Below, one piece after another: positions 35,230 through 44,792 of a stretch of 64,000 bases of DNA. The notes below the pieces were generated by a model. That model ran no database searches, had not been told where the DNA came from, and saw only the letters and a list, made by a program, of their open reading frames with translations. This DNA comes from Pseudomonas sp. ISL-84 (GTDB taxonomy: Bacteria; Bacillota; Bacilli; Bacillales; Cytobacillaceae), in NCBI GenBank assembly GCA_018613035.1, contig JAGGRA010000068.1, forward strand, positions 59,143-123,142, given 5' to 3'. A program made the translations under genes and the position numbers. Within the stretch, counting starts at the first letter, position 1. Each line of letters begins with the position of its first letter.

Positions 35230-36252
35230 TCATTCATTAGCCGCTTTTGATACTGTTTTGTTAGATGCGACTTTCGGAGCCCTTGGGTCCATTAGCCAGC
35301 AATTTAAATAATGAGTACGTGATAGCACCGTTTTTTCCGGATTATATTCATCACAAACATCCATTGCAAAAGGACATCGTGGAGAAAAAGCGCAGCCTTT
35401 TGGAGGTTCTGCAAGGTCCGGCGGAGTACCATCAATGGCCGTTAACTTTTGGTTTCGGCTGTGATCAAGTTTGGGTACAGATTCTAATAATCCAAGAGTG
35501 TAGGGGTGTTTAGGATTGTAAAAGATTTCACTTTTTGTTCCGCTTTCAACTATTTTTCCAGCATACATAATATTGACTCGATCCGAGAATCTTGCCACAA
35601 CGCCTAAATCATGTGTAATAAGAATAATCGCCATGCCCATTTTTTGCTGGAGTTCCTTTAATAGATCTAGAATTTGTGATTGAATGGTGACATCTAAGGC
35701 TGTCGTGGGTTCATCCGCAATTAAAAGGTCGGGTTCACAGATCAGCGCCATAGCTATGACAATTCGCTGCCTCATTCCTCCGCTGAGCTGATGAGGATAT
35801 TTGGTACAGCAATGTACAGGGTTGGGTATCCCCACTAGCTTTATAATTTCAATTGTTTTTTCACGTGCTAACTTTTTTTTGTAGCCCTTGTGAATAATGA
35901 GCCCCTCTGCAATTTGGTCGCCCACCTTCATTGTCGGATTTAATGAAGTCATCGGATCTTGAAAAACCATTCCTATCTTTGCCCCTCGAATCTTCGATAG
36001 CTGTTTTTTCTTCATTGTGGTTATTTCTTCGCCGTTAAACAATATGGATCCCTTTGGGATGGTGCAAGATTTCTCAGGCAGCAATTTCATAATGCTTTTT
36101 GCAGTAACAGATTTCCCGCAGCCTGATTCACCGACAATAGCAAGAACTTCCCCTTTATTGACATGAAAGGAAATCCCACGGACAGCTTGGATATGCTGGT
36201 TTTTAGAATGAAATTGAACGTGAAGGTCTTTCACTTCTAGCAGTCTGTTCAC
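35230..36252 (-). CDS. Oligopeptide ABC transporter ATPase (OppD/DppD type)
   Basis: 340 residues: Walker A GESGCGKSV, signature LSGGMRQRIVIAMAL, Walker B LLIADEPTTALDV, and the Cys-containing tail (CAFSPRCPFAMDVC). Paired with the F-type ATPase, which begins 32 bases later. Together they drive the B and C permeases. Confidence 0.93.
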   Translation of the reverse strand: MNRLLEVKDLHVQFHSKNQHIQAVRGISFHVNKGEVLAIVGESGCGKSVTAKSIMKLLPEKSCTIPKGSILFNGEEITTMKKKQLSKIRGAKIGMVFQDPMTSLNPTMKVGDQIAEGLIIHKGYKKKLAREKTIEIIKLVGIPNPVHCCTKYPHQLSGGMRQRIVIAMALICEPDLLIADEPTTALDVTIQSQILDLLKELQQKMGMAIILITHDLGVVARFSDRVNIMYAGKIVESGTKSEIFYNPKHPYTLGLLESVPKLDHSRNQKLTAIDGTPPDLAEPPKGCAFSPRCPFAMDVCDEYNPEKTVLSRTHYLNCWLMDPRAPKVASNKTVSKAANE

Positions 36253-36295
36253 ATTATCTCCTCCCCTTAATGTATGAGTTAAATTATCAGGTATC

Positions 36296-37213
36296 TTATT
36301 TTTTCAGCTTTGGATCCAGGGCATCTCGTAGACCATCTCCAAGCACATTAAATGAAAACATGGTTAAGGAAATAAACAATGCAGGGAAAAATAGTCTCCA
36401 TGTCTCACCTGTCAATAAGGTGACAAGGCCCTCTGACGTCATAGTTCCCCAACTTGCAAGCGGAACGGGCACACCAAGCCCTAAAAAACTTAATGTAGCT
36501 TCTGCAAATATTGCACCAGGAACAGATAATGTCATGCTTACAATGATCGGACCCATCGCATTCGGAATAAGATGTTTAAAAAGTACTCTGAAAAAACTTC
36601 CTCCCAATACCTGCGATGCTAACACAAATTCAGACTCTTTCAATCTTAGAATTTCCCCTCTAACTAAACGTGCCATTCCTATCCATCCAGTGGCAGCCAT
36701 AGCTATAATAATTGTGAGTAAACCTGGCTTTAATACAACCATTAATAAAATTGTTACAAGCAAATGAGGAAGTCCATAAAGAATATCTACGATTCTCATC
36801 ATGATTTCATCTGTTTTTCCGCCTTTGTAAGCTGCAATCGCTCCCCATATTACACCTATGATTAGGTCTAATAAAACCGCTGTTATCCCAATAAAGAGGG
36901 ATATTCTGGCGCCTACCCAAGTCCTTGAAAATATATCCCTTCCTAAATCATCTGTTCCAAACCAATTATCTTTTGATGGAGGGAGATTAGCATTTAACAG
37001 ACTTTGGTCAGAATACGAATAAGGTACAAGCATAGGACCTATAATGGACATCGTGATTAAACAAATTATGATTCCAAGTCCTGTCATAGCCAACTTGTTT
37101 TGTTTTAGTCTCCCCAATGCATCTTTCCAAAAAGAGACACTCGGTTTACTTAGAAAATCCTCCTCTTTGTTTTTTTTCTTATATACAAAGAGTTCATCCC
37201 GCACTGGCTGCAT
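36296..37213 (-). CDS. Oligopeptide ABC transporter permease (OppC/DppC type)
   Basis: 305 residues; six membrane helices and the EAA loop ATLSFLGLGVPVPLASWG near residue 238. The N-terminal cytoplasmic arm is typical of the C subunit. It forms the membrane channel with the B subunit; the ATPase genes follow. Confidence 0.93.
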   Translation of the reverse strand: MQPVRDELFVYKKKNKEEDFLSKPSVSFWKDALGRLKQNKLAMTGLGIIICLITMSIIGPMLVPYSYSDQSLLNANLPPSKDNWFGTDDLGRDIFSRTWVGARISLFIGITAVLLDLIIGVIWGAIAAYKGGKTDEIMMRIVDILYGLPHLLVTILLMVVLKPGLLTIIIAMAATGWIGMARLVRGEILRLKESEFVLASQVLGGSFFRVLFKHLIPNAMGPIIVSMTLSVPGAIFAEATLSFLGLGVPVPLASWGTMTSEGLVTLLTGETWRLFFPALFISLTMFSFNVLGDGLRDALDPKLKK

Positions 37214-37216
37214 CTG

Positions 37217-38146
37217 CTATCCCCTCCCTTTCATAAGTTTTATTCTTGGGTCAATCAGAACGTATGCAATATCAACCAATATAATAAAGAATACTAAGAT
37301 AGCGCTATAAAACACCGTTGTCCCTAAGATTAGTGGATAATCTCTATCTGTAATTCCTTCCACAAAATACTTGCCTAATCCAGGCACACCGAAAATCTGT
37401 TCAATAACAAAGCTTCCTGTCAATACAGTGGCCGTTATAGGTCCCAGTATTGTTACAACTGGAATCATCGCATTTCTAAGCACATGCCTAAATACGAATC
37501 TGACACCGGTTACACCCTTTGCCATTGCAGTTTGGATATAATCCATAGATAAAACTTCAAGGATGCTCGATCGAGTTAGGCGGGCAATATACGCCATTGG
37601 TGTAACGGCAAGAGCAACACTTGGCAAGACAGAATGCTTCCATGTCCCCCATGTTGCAACTGGAAACCATTGCAGCTTAATGGCAAAAAAGTTGATTAAA
37701 ACTGTTGCGAATATGAAGCTGGGAACAGAAAGGCCAAGAATAGCGATAATCATAGAAAAATAGTCAATAGCACTATTATGGCGAATAGCAGCAAATATTC
37801 CTAATACAATGCCAAAAAACGTTGCAATCAGAATGGCTTGCAGACCAATCATGGCCGAAACGGGAAAACCACTTGCTATTAATTCATTTACTGTTTGATT
37901 ATCCCATTTGATTGAAGGACCGAAGTCGAATAATAATGCTCCTTTAAGATATTTAATATATTGAATTAACATGGGATCATTAAGCCCATAATGCTCTTTT
38001 AAGTTTTCGACTACCTGTTCTGGTATGCGATTTTCACTTGTAAAAGGATCTCCTGGTATGGCATACATTAATAAAAAGGTAAGCGAAATAATAACAAACA
38101 GTGTCATAAAGACACTAATAATCCTCCTAACCAGAAATTGGCGCAT
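37217..38146 (-). CDS. Oligopeptide ABC transporter permease (OppB/DppB type)
   Basis: 309 residues; first of two permeases, with the EAA-type loop (EQIFGVPGLGKYFVEGI) near residue 248 and an N-terminal membrane helix then a large outer loop. The stop is three bases before the C permease start, so the two are tightly coupled. Confidence 0.93.
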   Translation of the reverse strand: MRQFLVRRIISVFMTLFVIISLTFLLMYAIPGDPFTSENRIPEQVVENLKEHYGLNDPMLIQYIKYLKGALLFDFGPSIKWDNQTVNELIASGFPVSAMIGLQAILIATFFGIVLGIFAAIRHNSAIDYFSMIIAILGLSVPSFIFATVLINFFAIKLQWFPVATWGTWKHSVLPSVALAVTPMAYIARLTRSSILEVLSMDYIQTAMAKGVTGVRFVFRHVLRNAMIPVVTILGPITATVLTGSFVIEQIFGVPGLGKYFVEGITDRDYPLILGTTVFYSAILVFFIILVDIAYVLIDPRIKLMKGRG

Positions 38147-38188
38147 AATCCCCCTCCTTTATTTTTTAGCAGATCTGGTCTGAAAATA

Positions 38189-38221
38189 CTGAAAAAGTGT
38201 ACTTTTCGTACACTCTTTCAG
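38189..38221 (-). terminator. Hairpin between binding-protein and permease genes
   Basis: CTGAAAAAGTGTAC / GTACACTCTTTCAG stem in the 127-base gap. The T run is weak, so it may only partly stop or stabilise the upstream mRNA, giving more binding protein than permease. A comparable hairpin sits at 57192 in the other ABC operon. Confidence 0.6.
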
Positions 38222-38273
38222 CGGAATTTCTAACAAAAACCTGAAATTTTTTTCGGATTTATTGTTTTGATCT

Positions 38274-39929
38274 TTAATTCACATATGCCTCCCGGAAATC
38301 AATGGCTTGGATAGTATATTGAAAGATTCCATCAATACTATCCTTTTGCAGGTATACCTTCGTTCGGTAATAAAGAGGTGAAATAGCCATTTGATCTATA
38401 AGAACCTTTTCTGCCTCCACCAAATACTGAGCCCGCTCTTCCAAGTTTAATTCAGCTTCTGCTTTTTTCATTAACTGATCGTACTCGGGAATAGAGATAT
38501 TACTATAGTTATAGACATCCCCTGTCATGAATTGTCCCATTAAATTGCTTGCATCATCATAGTCCGCACCCGTACTGTAAATTGCTAGTTGATAATCCCC
38601 TGCTTGAACATTTTGAACAAATACTTTACGCTCCATTGTTTGGAGCTCAACTTCTATCCCTAAGTTTTTCTTCCACATTTCTTGCATGGCTTGGGAGAGC
38701 TTATTGTACGTATCATCGGTATAGAATAGTAGATTGATTTTCGGTAACGAGGAAAGGCCTAACTCATCTAGCCCTTCCTGCAGCCTTTGTTTTGCTGTTT
38801 CCACATCATTATCCTTAAACAAGGATTCTCCCGCTAAATCCCTAAATTCTCCTGCGCCGCTGCTCAATCCAATTGGAATTAAACCTAGAGCTGGAATTTC
38901 TCCTCCCTGTGTTACTTTTTCAACTAAAAGAGTTCTATCCAGCGCTAGACCTAATGCTTGGCGGATTTTTTCGTTCGCGAGAATGTCATTTTTATGATTA
39001 AAACGTAAATAAGCTAAACTTGCACTTGGTGCTGTATTTGCCTCTCCAGAAGAAATTAATTTATTTCTTATCGAATTTGGTATGTTCGTAGAGAAGTCAA
39101 GCTCATTTGATTGGTACATTGCATATTCAGTATTTTGTTCATTCACCATTACCCACTTTAGCTTATCCAGTTTAACGACATCTTTCTCCCAATAGTTTTC
39201 ATTAGGTACCATTATTAATTCTTGTCCGTGCTTCCAGCTCTCAATTTTAAAGGGGCCGTTTGAAACAAAAGTGTCAGCTTCTGATGCCCATTTTGAATTT
39301 GCTTTATCAACTTCTTCATTGATTGGCAATAATGTGAAAAAGGCTGTCAGTCCCAAGAAGAAGGAAGTTGGTTTTTCTAAAGTAACTTCAAGGGTATATT
39401 CATCTACAGCTTTAACACCAAGCTTAGCAGGATCCTTCAAGGAGCCTTCATTATATGCTGCACCATTTTTGATAAAAAATAAATTACTTCCTAGCGGAGA
39501 TGCTACTTCAGGCCTTAATACCTTTTCCCAGGAATAGACAAAGTCTTGAGCAGTCACAGGGTCACCATTTGACCATTTCGCATCTTTATTCAAGTAGAAC
39601 GTGTAAATTGTGCCATCGTCTGAAATTTCCCATCTCTCAGCCACACCCGGAACTATCTTTCCTTCTTTATCCAAGCGGACAAGACCTTCGAATAACTGGT
39701 TTGATATATCCCCCGCTACCTGGTTATCAATTAATGCGGGTTCCAGGCTGGGAGGTTCAGATAAGGCATTCACTGTTATCACCTGTTCTTTTGTTGAATT
39801 TTTTTCTGAATCTTTGCTTCCATTATTTGTCTGGTTATTTACTTGACTATTATTACTGCATGCACTTATAAGCAGGGTAACTACAAAAAAGAAGGTTAGA
39901 AACAAGAATCGACTTCTAAAATTAATCAT
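38274..39929 (-). CDS. Peptide-binding lipoprotein (OppA type)
   Basis: 551 residues from ATG 39929 after GGGGGATATGTA; upstream Mets in the frame have no ribosome site. Signal plus lipobox (LLISAC) mark a lipoprotein anchored at the outer face of the membrane. The SBP family 5 fold is shown by EPPSLEPALIDNQVAGD, WSNGDPVTAQDFVYSWEKV and NEQNTEYAM-type blocks. It catches peptides for the B/C permeases. It is the first gene of the operon whose leader carries HutP-like triplets and a terminator, so its synthesis may rise with histidine. Confidence 0.93.
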   Translation of the reverse strand: MINFRSRFLFLTFFFVVTLLISACSNNSQVNNQTNNGSKDSEKNSTKEQVITVNALSEPPSLEPALIDNQVAGDISNQLFEGLVRLDKEGKIVPGVAERWEISDDGTIYTFYLNKDAKWSNGDPVTAQDFVYSWEKVLRPEVASPLGSNLFFIKNGAAYNEGSLKDPAKLGVKAVDEYTLEVTLEKPTSFFLGLTAFFTLLPINEEVDKANSKWASEADTFVSNGPFKIESWKHGQELIMVPNENYWEKDVVKLDKLKWVMVNEQNTEYAMYQSNELDFSTNIPNSIRNKLISSGEANTAPSASLAYLRFNHKNDILANEKIRQALGLALDRTLLVEKVTQGGEIPALGLIPIGLSSGAGEFRDLAGESLFKDNDVETAKQRLQEGLDELGLSSLPKINLLFYTDDTYNKLSQAMQEMWKKNLGIEVELQTMERKVFVQNVQAGDYQLAIYSTGADYDDASNLMGQFMTGDVYNYSNISIPEYDQLMKKAEAELNLEERAQYLVEAEKVLIDQMAISPLYYRTKVYLQKDSIDGIFQYTIQAIDFREAYVN

Positions 39930-40022
39930 TACATATCCCCCTATCATCGTTTTAAACAGCGGAAACTTTTGTTTCTTGAGAACTTTTAACATCACCTCCG
40001 ACATTAATTTAATAATAAAAAA

Positions 40023-40080
40023 AGGAAGCATATCGAATAACCTATGCGAAATGCATAAAGAAATTCGATATAGCCCCCTT
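40023..40080 (-). promoter_or_regulatory. Terminator-type leader before oppA
   Basis: Hairpin with outer stem ATATCGAAT / ATTCGATAT (40030-40038, 40063-40071), inner stem TATGC / GCATA, then a T7 run on the - strand about 90 bases before the oppA start. It begins with GGGGGCUAUAUC, matching GGGGACUAUAUC in the hut attenuator. Confidence 0.7.
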
Positions 40081-40087
40081 AATTAAA

Positions 40088-40104
40088 CTGATAACTATAG
40101 ACTA
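40088..40104 (-). promoter_or_regulatory. Three NAG triplets, predicted HutP site in the opp leader
   Basis: On the - strand: UAG (40102-40104), UCUA, UAG (40095-40097), UUAU, CAG (40088-40090). Three triplets at exact seven-base period, four-base spacers, precisely the HutP-binding plan, just before the terminator hairpin. Confidence 0.65.
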
Positions 40105-40126
40105 TATATGAATTGCATATTATAAT

Positions 40127-40154
40127 GTTTGAAAATTCAAAATCAAATAACTAC
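40127..40154 (-). promoter_or_regulatory. Predicted promoter of the opp-hut operon
   Basis: On the - strand: TTGATT, 16 bases, TATAAT, giving a start about 10 bases later, just ahead of the NAG triplets. The -10 box is perfect. Confidence 0.45.
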
Positions 40155-40341
40155 TCATAATATTAAGTAAATATAACTAGGTTGTCAATAGTTCGATCCC
40201 TGATATTTTAAATATACTCTGTTTAAACGTACAAATAAAAATAGTTCTTCAAGCATTAAAATATGTCTCATTCTGCATAAATTCTTCAAATTTAAGAAAT
40301 ATAATTTAAATTAGCAGTTTCTTAAGAAACGGGTGAATTAA

Positions 40342-41736
40342 ATGAAAAAACTTTCAATTAAACTTGGAATCGTATTCTTCCTAATTATCTTCAGCCTTGA
40401 AATTTTTATGTTTTTCTTTTTGCATTCAGCCCTAGTGGATTCAAGAATAGAAGAAGAGTTTCTTTCTTTGCAAGCGAGAGGAAACGCCCATAGGGCCATA
40501 CTGGAAAAACACTTTGATTCAGATACAATCTCTCATGTAACGTTAATGGAATCGGAAGCAAATACCGATGTCGTTATTACCGACATGAATGGACAGTTTC
40601 TTGGTTCATCAGCTAAAAGCAGCGATATTCTAGAATACATGAAAAATCCCAATTCAGAAATATCAAGAACTGGGGAAATAGTAGAGGATAACTGGAAAGA
40701 AGGAGAGTATATTGCAACCGTTAGCCCAATTGAAATAGATGGCGAAACTGCTGGCATGGTTTTTATGTTTCAAGAAACAGAATCCATTCATTCTTTAATT
40801 GAGAGACTAAATAAGCACTTCTTATTAACAGGATTGATTGCTGTTATTTTAACCTTAACCGTAATTATTTTTCTTTCCAAAGGCCTTGTAAAACCTTTAA
40901 TAAAAATGAAGGAAGCTACCTCTCAAATTAGCAAGGGAGATTTTACTGTCTCACTCCCCAAAAACAGGAATGACGAACTGGGCGATTTAGCTGATTCGAT
41001 TTCTCGGCTTGCTAGCGATTTAAATTATTTAAAACTAGAGCGAAACGATTTTTTAGCGAGCATTTCTCATGAACTCAGGACACCTCTCACATATATAAAG
41101 GGCTATGCTGATATTGTCCAAAAACGCAATTTAACCATTGAAGACCGTGATAAATATTTAAAGATAATTCATGAGGAAGCGAATCGTCTGTCTGATTTAA
41201 TTAAGGACCTTTTTGATCTTGCGAAAATGGACAAAAACTCCTTTATTATACAGAAAAGACCCATAGACTTAACAGACTTTATGTTGAAAATAGAGCAGAA
41301 ATTTTCCCCTGCATTTCACGAAAAAGAAATGGAATTGGAAGTAATTTGTCCAGAAGGAGCAGTTATTATGGCTGATCCAATACGGCTTGAGCAAATCATC
41401 TTTAACTTACTAGATAACGCTATTAAATATTCTCCATCTGGGGCCAAAACGACCCTTTCTGTGAACAGTAAAAAGAAGGATGTCCATATTAAAGTTCGAG
41501 ATAATGGAAAAGGGATCCCCGAAGAAGACCTGCCTTATATTCTAAACCGCTTTTATCGCGTAGATAAGTCCAGAACTAGATCTTTAGGGGGAACAGGTTT
41601 AGGGCTCGCTATTGTAAAGGAGCTTGTTCTGGCCCATGGGGGTACAATTTCTGTAAAAAGTAAGGAAGGTAAAGGAACTGAATTTGAACTAGTCTTTAAA
41701 GGAGCAGATAAAAATGAAAACGATACTATTAGTTGA
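40342..41736 (+). CDS. Sensor histidine kinase with an extracytoplasmic loop
   Basis: 464 residues. Helices at about 8-29 and 160-179 flank a roughly 130-residue outer domain; HAMP follows, then ASISHELRTPLTYIKGY with His243 and ATP-binding boxes (NLLDNAIKYS, DNGKGIPE, GGTGLGLA). It senses an outside signal and phosphorylates the regulator, whose start lies within its 3' end (23-base overlap). The pair faces the opp genes divergently, but no DNA site links them. Confidence 0.93.
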   Translation: MKKLSIKLGIVFFLIIFSLEIFMFFFLHSALVDSRIEEEFLSLQARGNAHRAILEKHFDSDTISHVTLMESEANTDVVITDMNGQFLGSSAKSSDILEYMKNPNSEISRTGEIVEDNWKEGEYIATVSPIEIDGETAGMVFMFQETESIHSLIERLNKHFLLTGLIAVILTLTVIIFLSKGLVKPLIKMKEATSQISKGDFTVSLPKNRNDELGDLADSISRLASDLNYLKLERNDFLASISHELRTPLTYIKGYADIVQKRNLTIEDRDKYLKIIHEEANRLSDLIKDLFDLAKMDKNSFIIQKRPIDLTDFMLKIEQKFSPAFHEKEMELEVICPEGAVIMADPIRLEQIIFNLLDNAIKYSPSGAKTTLSVNSKKKDVHIKVRDNGKGIPEEDLPYILNRFYRVDKSRTRSLGGTGLGLAIVKELVLAHGGTISVKSKEGKGTEFELVFKGADKNENDTIS

Positions 41737-42391
41737 TGATGAGTCTAGAATGCTGGATTTACTTGCCCTGTATTTAACCCCATTAGGTTATAATTGCGTC
41801 AAAAAGTCATCTGCAATAGATGCAATCACGTTTATAGAATCCCAGCCTGCCGATTTAATATTATTGGATGTGATGATGCCTGAAATGGATGGCTGGACAG
41901 CGTGCAGAGAAATAAAGAAAATTAGGGATATTCCCATCATTATGCTTACGGCAAGGAGCGAAAAACCTGATATTGTAAAAGGATTAAAAATAGGGGCGGA
42001 TGACTATATATTAAAGCCATTTGATGAAGAAGAACTTGTAGCAAGAATTGAGGCTGTGCTTAGAAGAACAAAATCAGAAGAAGAGATTATCTCATTTAAA
42101 GGTCTGCTTCTTAAACAAAATTCTTATGAACTTTATTTTGAAGATAAAGAAATCCTGCTAACACCTAAAGAATTTGCAATGATGGAGTTATTTTTGAATA
42201 ACCGGAACAAGGTTTTCTCTAGAGATCATTTAATTGAATCGGTTTGGGGATATGGCGTTACAATTGAGGACCGCACTATTGACTCTCATGTTAGAAATAT
42301 ACGGGAAAAGCTCAGGAAGGCAGGCTTTCCAGCAGATGAATTTTTACTAACCGTTTGGGGCGTAGGATATAAGTGGACAGGAAAGGAGTAG
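41714..42391 (+). CDS. OmpR-family response regulator
   Basis: 225 residues: receiver with DDE at 8-10 and phospho-Asp D52 (ILLDVMMPEMDG), Lys in LKPFD; winged helix at about 130-223 with TVWGVGYKW. The start overlaps the kinase. It ends at a strong terminator at 42479 shared with the YdhK gene. Confidence 0.93.
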   Translation: MKTILLVDDESRMLDLLALYLTPLGYNCVKKSSAIDAITFIESQPADLILLDVMMPEMDGWTACREIKKIRDIPIIMLTARSEKPDIVKGLKIGADDYILKPFDEEELVARIEAVLRRTKSEEEIISFKGLLLKQNSYELYFEDKEILLTPKEFAMMELFLNNRNKVFSRDHLIESVWGYGVTIEDRTIDSHVRNIREKLRKAGFPADEFLLTVWGVGYKWTGKE

Positions 42392-42478
42392 CTTTGGCTA
42401 ATGTAAGAGAAATTTTTGTTTTTCGTAGTAAACACTTTGAAATGTATTAATCAGATTTTTTTAACTAACTAAACTCAA

Positions 42479-42522
42479 AATAAACAGTCGATTCCTTTTG
42501 ATAAGGGATCGACTGTTTATTT
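42479..42522. terminator. Bidirectional terminator
   Basis: AAACAGTCGAT / ATCGACTGTTT stem between the convergent regulator (+) and YdhK (-) genes, with A/T runs on both sides. Confidence 0.9.
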
Positions 42523-42548
42523 TCTATGCTATTAATGTTTTGATCAAA

Positions 42549-43172
42549 TTATTCAGCAGGTGATAACTCACTTTCTGTTACCCATTTGTGATTTTTGACT
42601 TCTTCCCCGCCGGTAGTTGGTGTGAAGTCTACCATATATACAGTTGTTTGTTCTGCAGAATCAATTTCAGCTGTTGTTCCGTCCATACCTTCCATATGTT
42701 CTGCATTTACAGTAACTTCTGTTCCAGGTTCAAGCGGTTCATCACCGGCTTCTTCTAACTCTTCATGAATTACCCATTTATGGTTTTCTACTCTTTCTCC
42801 CCCAGTTGTCGGGGTATACGATATAGTGTAAACCGTCGTATCATATGCACCAACTATAGTTGCTTCAGCGCCCTTCATACCTGACATGTGGTCTGATTCA
42901 ATAATCGCTTTACTTCCAACTTCATAAGTTGGGGAAGCCGCTTCTTCTAAACCTTCAGGAACTTCGCCCGATCCAGACATATCCATATTACTATGATCCA
43001 TGCCTTCCATATCTTCATCCATATTCTCTTGGCTCTCGTCTGTGTTCTCGGTCTCGGTGCTTTCATTACTTTCCGTGTTTTCATCATTTGCATTTGAACA
43101 GGCTCCCAAAAGTAATAAAAGAGCTGTAAGCAATACAAATAACATTGATTTCCTTAATTCCTTTTTCAACAT
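42549..43172 (-). CDS. YdhK-family lipoprotein with two DUF1541 domains
   Basis: 207 residues. The lipobox LLLLGAC puts Cys25 at the mature end. An acidic Ser/Asp linker with Met- and His-rich repeats (MEGMDHSNMDMSG) follows, then two matching DUF1541 domains (about 88-145 and 150-205), each with VTPTTGGE-VENHKW. Met/His clusters suggest metal (copper) contact. Such proteins lie near copper genes in many Bacillaceae. Its neighbours are two kinase/regulator pairs. Confidence 0.85.
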   Translation of the reverse strand: MLKKELRKSMLFVLLTALLLLLGACSNANDENTESNESTETENTDESQENMDEDMEGMDHSNMDMSGSGEVPEGLEEAASPTYEVGSKAIIESDHMSGMKGAEATIVGAYDTTVYTISYTPTTGGERVENHKWVIHEELEEAGDEPLEPGTEVTVNAEHMEGMDGTTAEIDSAEQTTVYMVDFTPTTGGEEVKNHKWVTESELSPAE

Positions 43173-43412
43173 ACAAATAACTCCTCCTTTAGCAATTTAA
43201 AATATCATACCTGTAAACTGTGCAGAAAATGTGATGTAAGCACAGTTATAAAAACATTGCCCTTAAATATTTCCCACTAGAAAATAATTTATTCCTTTTA
43301 TTTTTTCAATTTTATTGGTAAATACTAAATACTTTAGACTAAAAGCAAGTGCATTATATAAAATAGATATCCTTTTAGAAAGACTATCCTGTATTGCAAA
43401 ATTGACAACAGA
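43173..43412. other. Intergenic, nothing recognised
   Basis: 240 bases between the YdhK lipoprotein and the minus-strand kinase; AT-rich and without a clear hairpin. It should hold the YdhK promoter. Confidence 0.3.
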
Positions 43413-44792
43413 TTATTTTTTATCTTTATTATTAGGGAATAAAACAGTCACAGTGGTGCCGGCATTTATTTCACTCTCTACATTTATTTCTCCCCCGTGC
43501 GCATTCACAAGTGCATTAACTATGGATAGACCAATACCAATTCCTCCTGTTTTTCTGTTCCTGGATTTATCTCCCCTGTAAAAACGTTCAAAAAGATAGG
43601 GAAGGTCCTCTTTTTTTATCCCAACTCCTTCATCAGCTACCGAAAAACCTATATGGCCATTTCTTTGAAGAACTGAAATGATTACCCTTTTATTAGGTGA
43701 AGTATGTTGAAGAGCATTATGAATAATGTTAGTTAATATTTGAATAACTCGGTCCGGATCGGCATGAAACCACAGTTCTTCCTCAGCATTAAGTATTTGG
43801 AGTTTTACTACTTTCTCATGAAAAGAAGGAGCAAACAGCTCCTCTAAAATATTGACGATTTTATTAGCCTCTAAATCGATTTTATTAAGTTTAATCTGAG
43901 GGTTCTCAGCAGCAAGGAGTTTTTCCAGCTCATTTACAAGACGCACTAAGCGCATTAACTCATTATGGCTTTGCTGTAGCCTTTCTGGAGTTGGCTCCCA
44001 AATTCCATCTTGAAAAGCTTCCATTTGGCTTCTCAATGTTGCAAGCGGTGTGCGAAGTTCATGAGCAAGGTCTGCGGTAAACTGCTTTCTAAGATTTTCT
44101 TCTTTAGAAAGCGAACTTGCTAAATTATTAAAGGAGAATCCAAGAGGCTGCATTTCCTCGGTCAATTCCTCTACGTTCAAGCGGGTGTTCCATTTATGCT
44201 TTTGGAGATCCTGTACTGCAACTGAAAGTTTATTAAATCCAGTAGAAAGCCTTTTGGAAAATAAAATACTAAAGCAAGCTGAGAGTATTAATGTAAAAAA
44301 AGCAGCAGCATAAATATATCTTTTAACAGTTTGGAAGAAGGAAAAATCTTCATTAAGTAGTTCATCTTGATAATACACTCTAATGCTGCCAATGTTACCG
44401 TTATCTATTGAAAGACGGTAAGTATCTGTATTATAGTCCCCCTCTGAATTTTGCCGAGCTCCCTCCCCCATATTCTCCATCATTTTTTTCATTGTGATAG
44501 TCTCTATTAGCATTTTTCCATCAGAATTATATATTTCGTAATATAAATTTTCCGTCATAGCCTGATCATGAAGCATACTTAGAACCTGGTCACTTTGTAG
44601 TGAACCGGTCTGTTTAAACTCTTTAAGTATTTCTTCCTTTATCAGATTTATATTTTTCTCTCTGCCTTCCTGTAGATAATTATAAAAATGGTCTTGGAAT
44701 CCCCAAAATATCGAAAAGCTTGTAAATAAAATGCCTAATAACGAAACCATTAAAAAATAAAGTAATATTCTAGAGCGCAGGGTTTTGCGCAT
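43413..44792 (-). CDS. Sensor histidine kinase
   Basis: About 459 residues from ATG 44792 (GGAGG eight bases upstream); the frame is open to 44825 without better start. Two membrane helices flank an outer loop of about 130 residues; HAMP and FTADLAHELRTPLATLR follow, then IHNALQHT, DEGVGIK and GGIGIGLS ATP-binding boxes. It lies behind its response regulator in the same direction with a 23-base overlap. Nearby Met-rich small secreted proteins suggest a metal-related target. Confidence 0.92.
   Translation of the reverse strand: MRKTLRSRILLYFLMVSLLGILFTSFSIFWGFQDHFYNYLQEGREKNINLIKEEILKEFKQTGSLQSDQVLSMLHDQAMTENLYYEIYNSDGKMLIETITMKKMMENMGEGARQNSEGDYNTDTYRLSIDNGNIGSIRVYYQDELLNEDFSFFQTVKRYIYAAAFFTLILSACFSILFSKRLSTGFNKLSVAVQDLQKHKWNTRLNVEELTEEMQPLGFSFNNLASSLSKEENLRKQFTADLAHELRTPLATLRSQMEAFQDGIWEPTPERLQQSHNELMRLVRLVNELEKLLAAENPQIKLNKIDLEANKIVNILEELFAPSFHEKVVKLQILNAEEELWFHADPDRVIQILTNIIHNALQHTSPNKRVIISVLQRNGHIGFSVADEGVGIKKEDLPYLFERFYRGDKSRNRKTGGIGIGLSIVNALVNAHGGEINVESEINAGTTVTVLFPNNKDKK

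Noticed and set aside
36270..36767. 165-codon plus-strand frame
   Set aside because: Antisense shadow of the oppC-type permease gene; no ribosome site.
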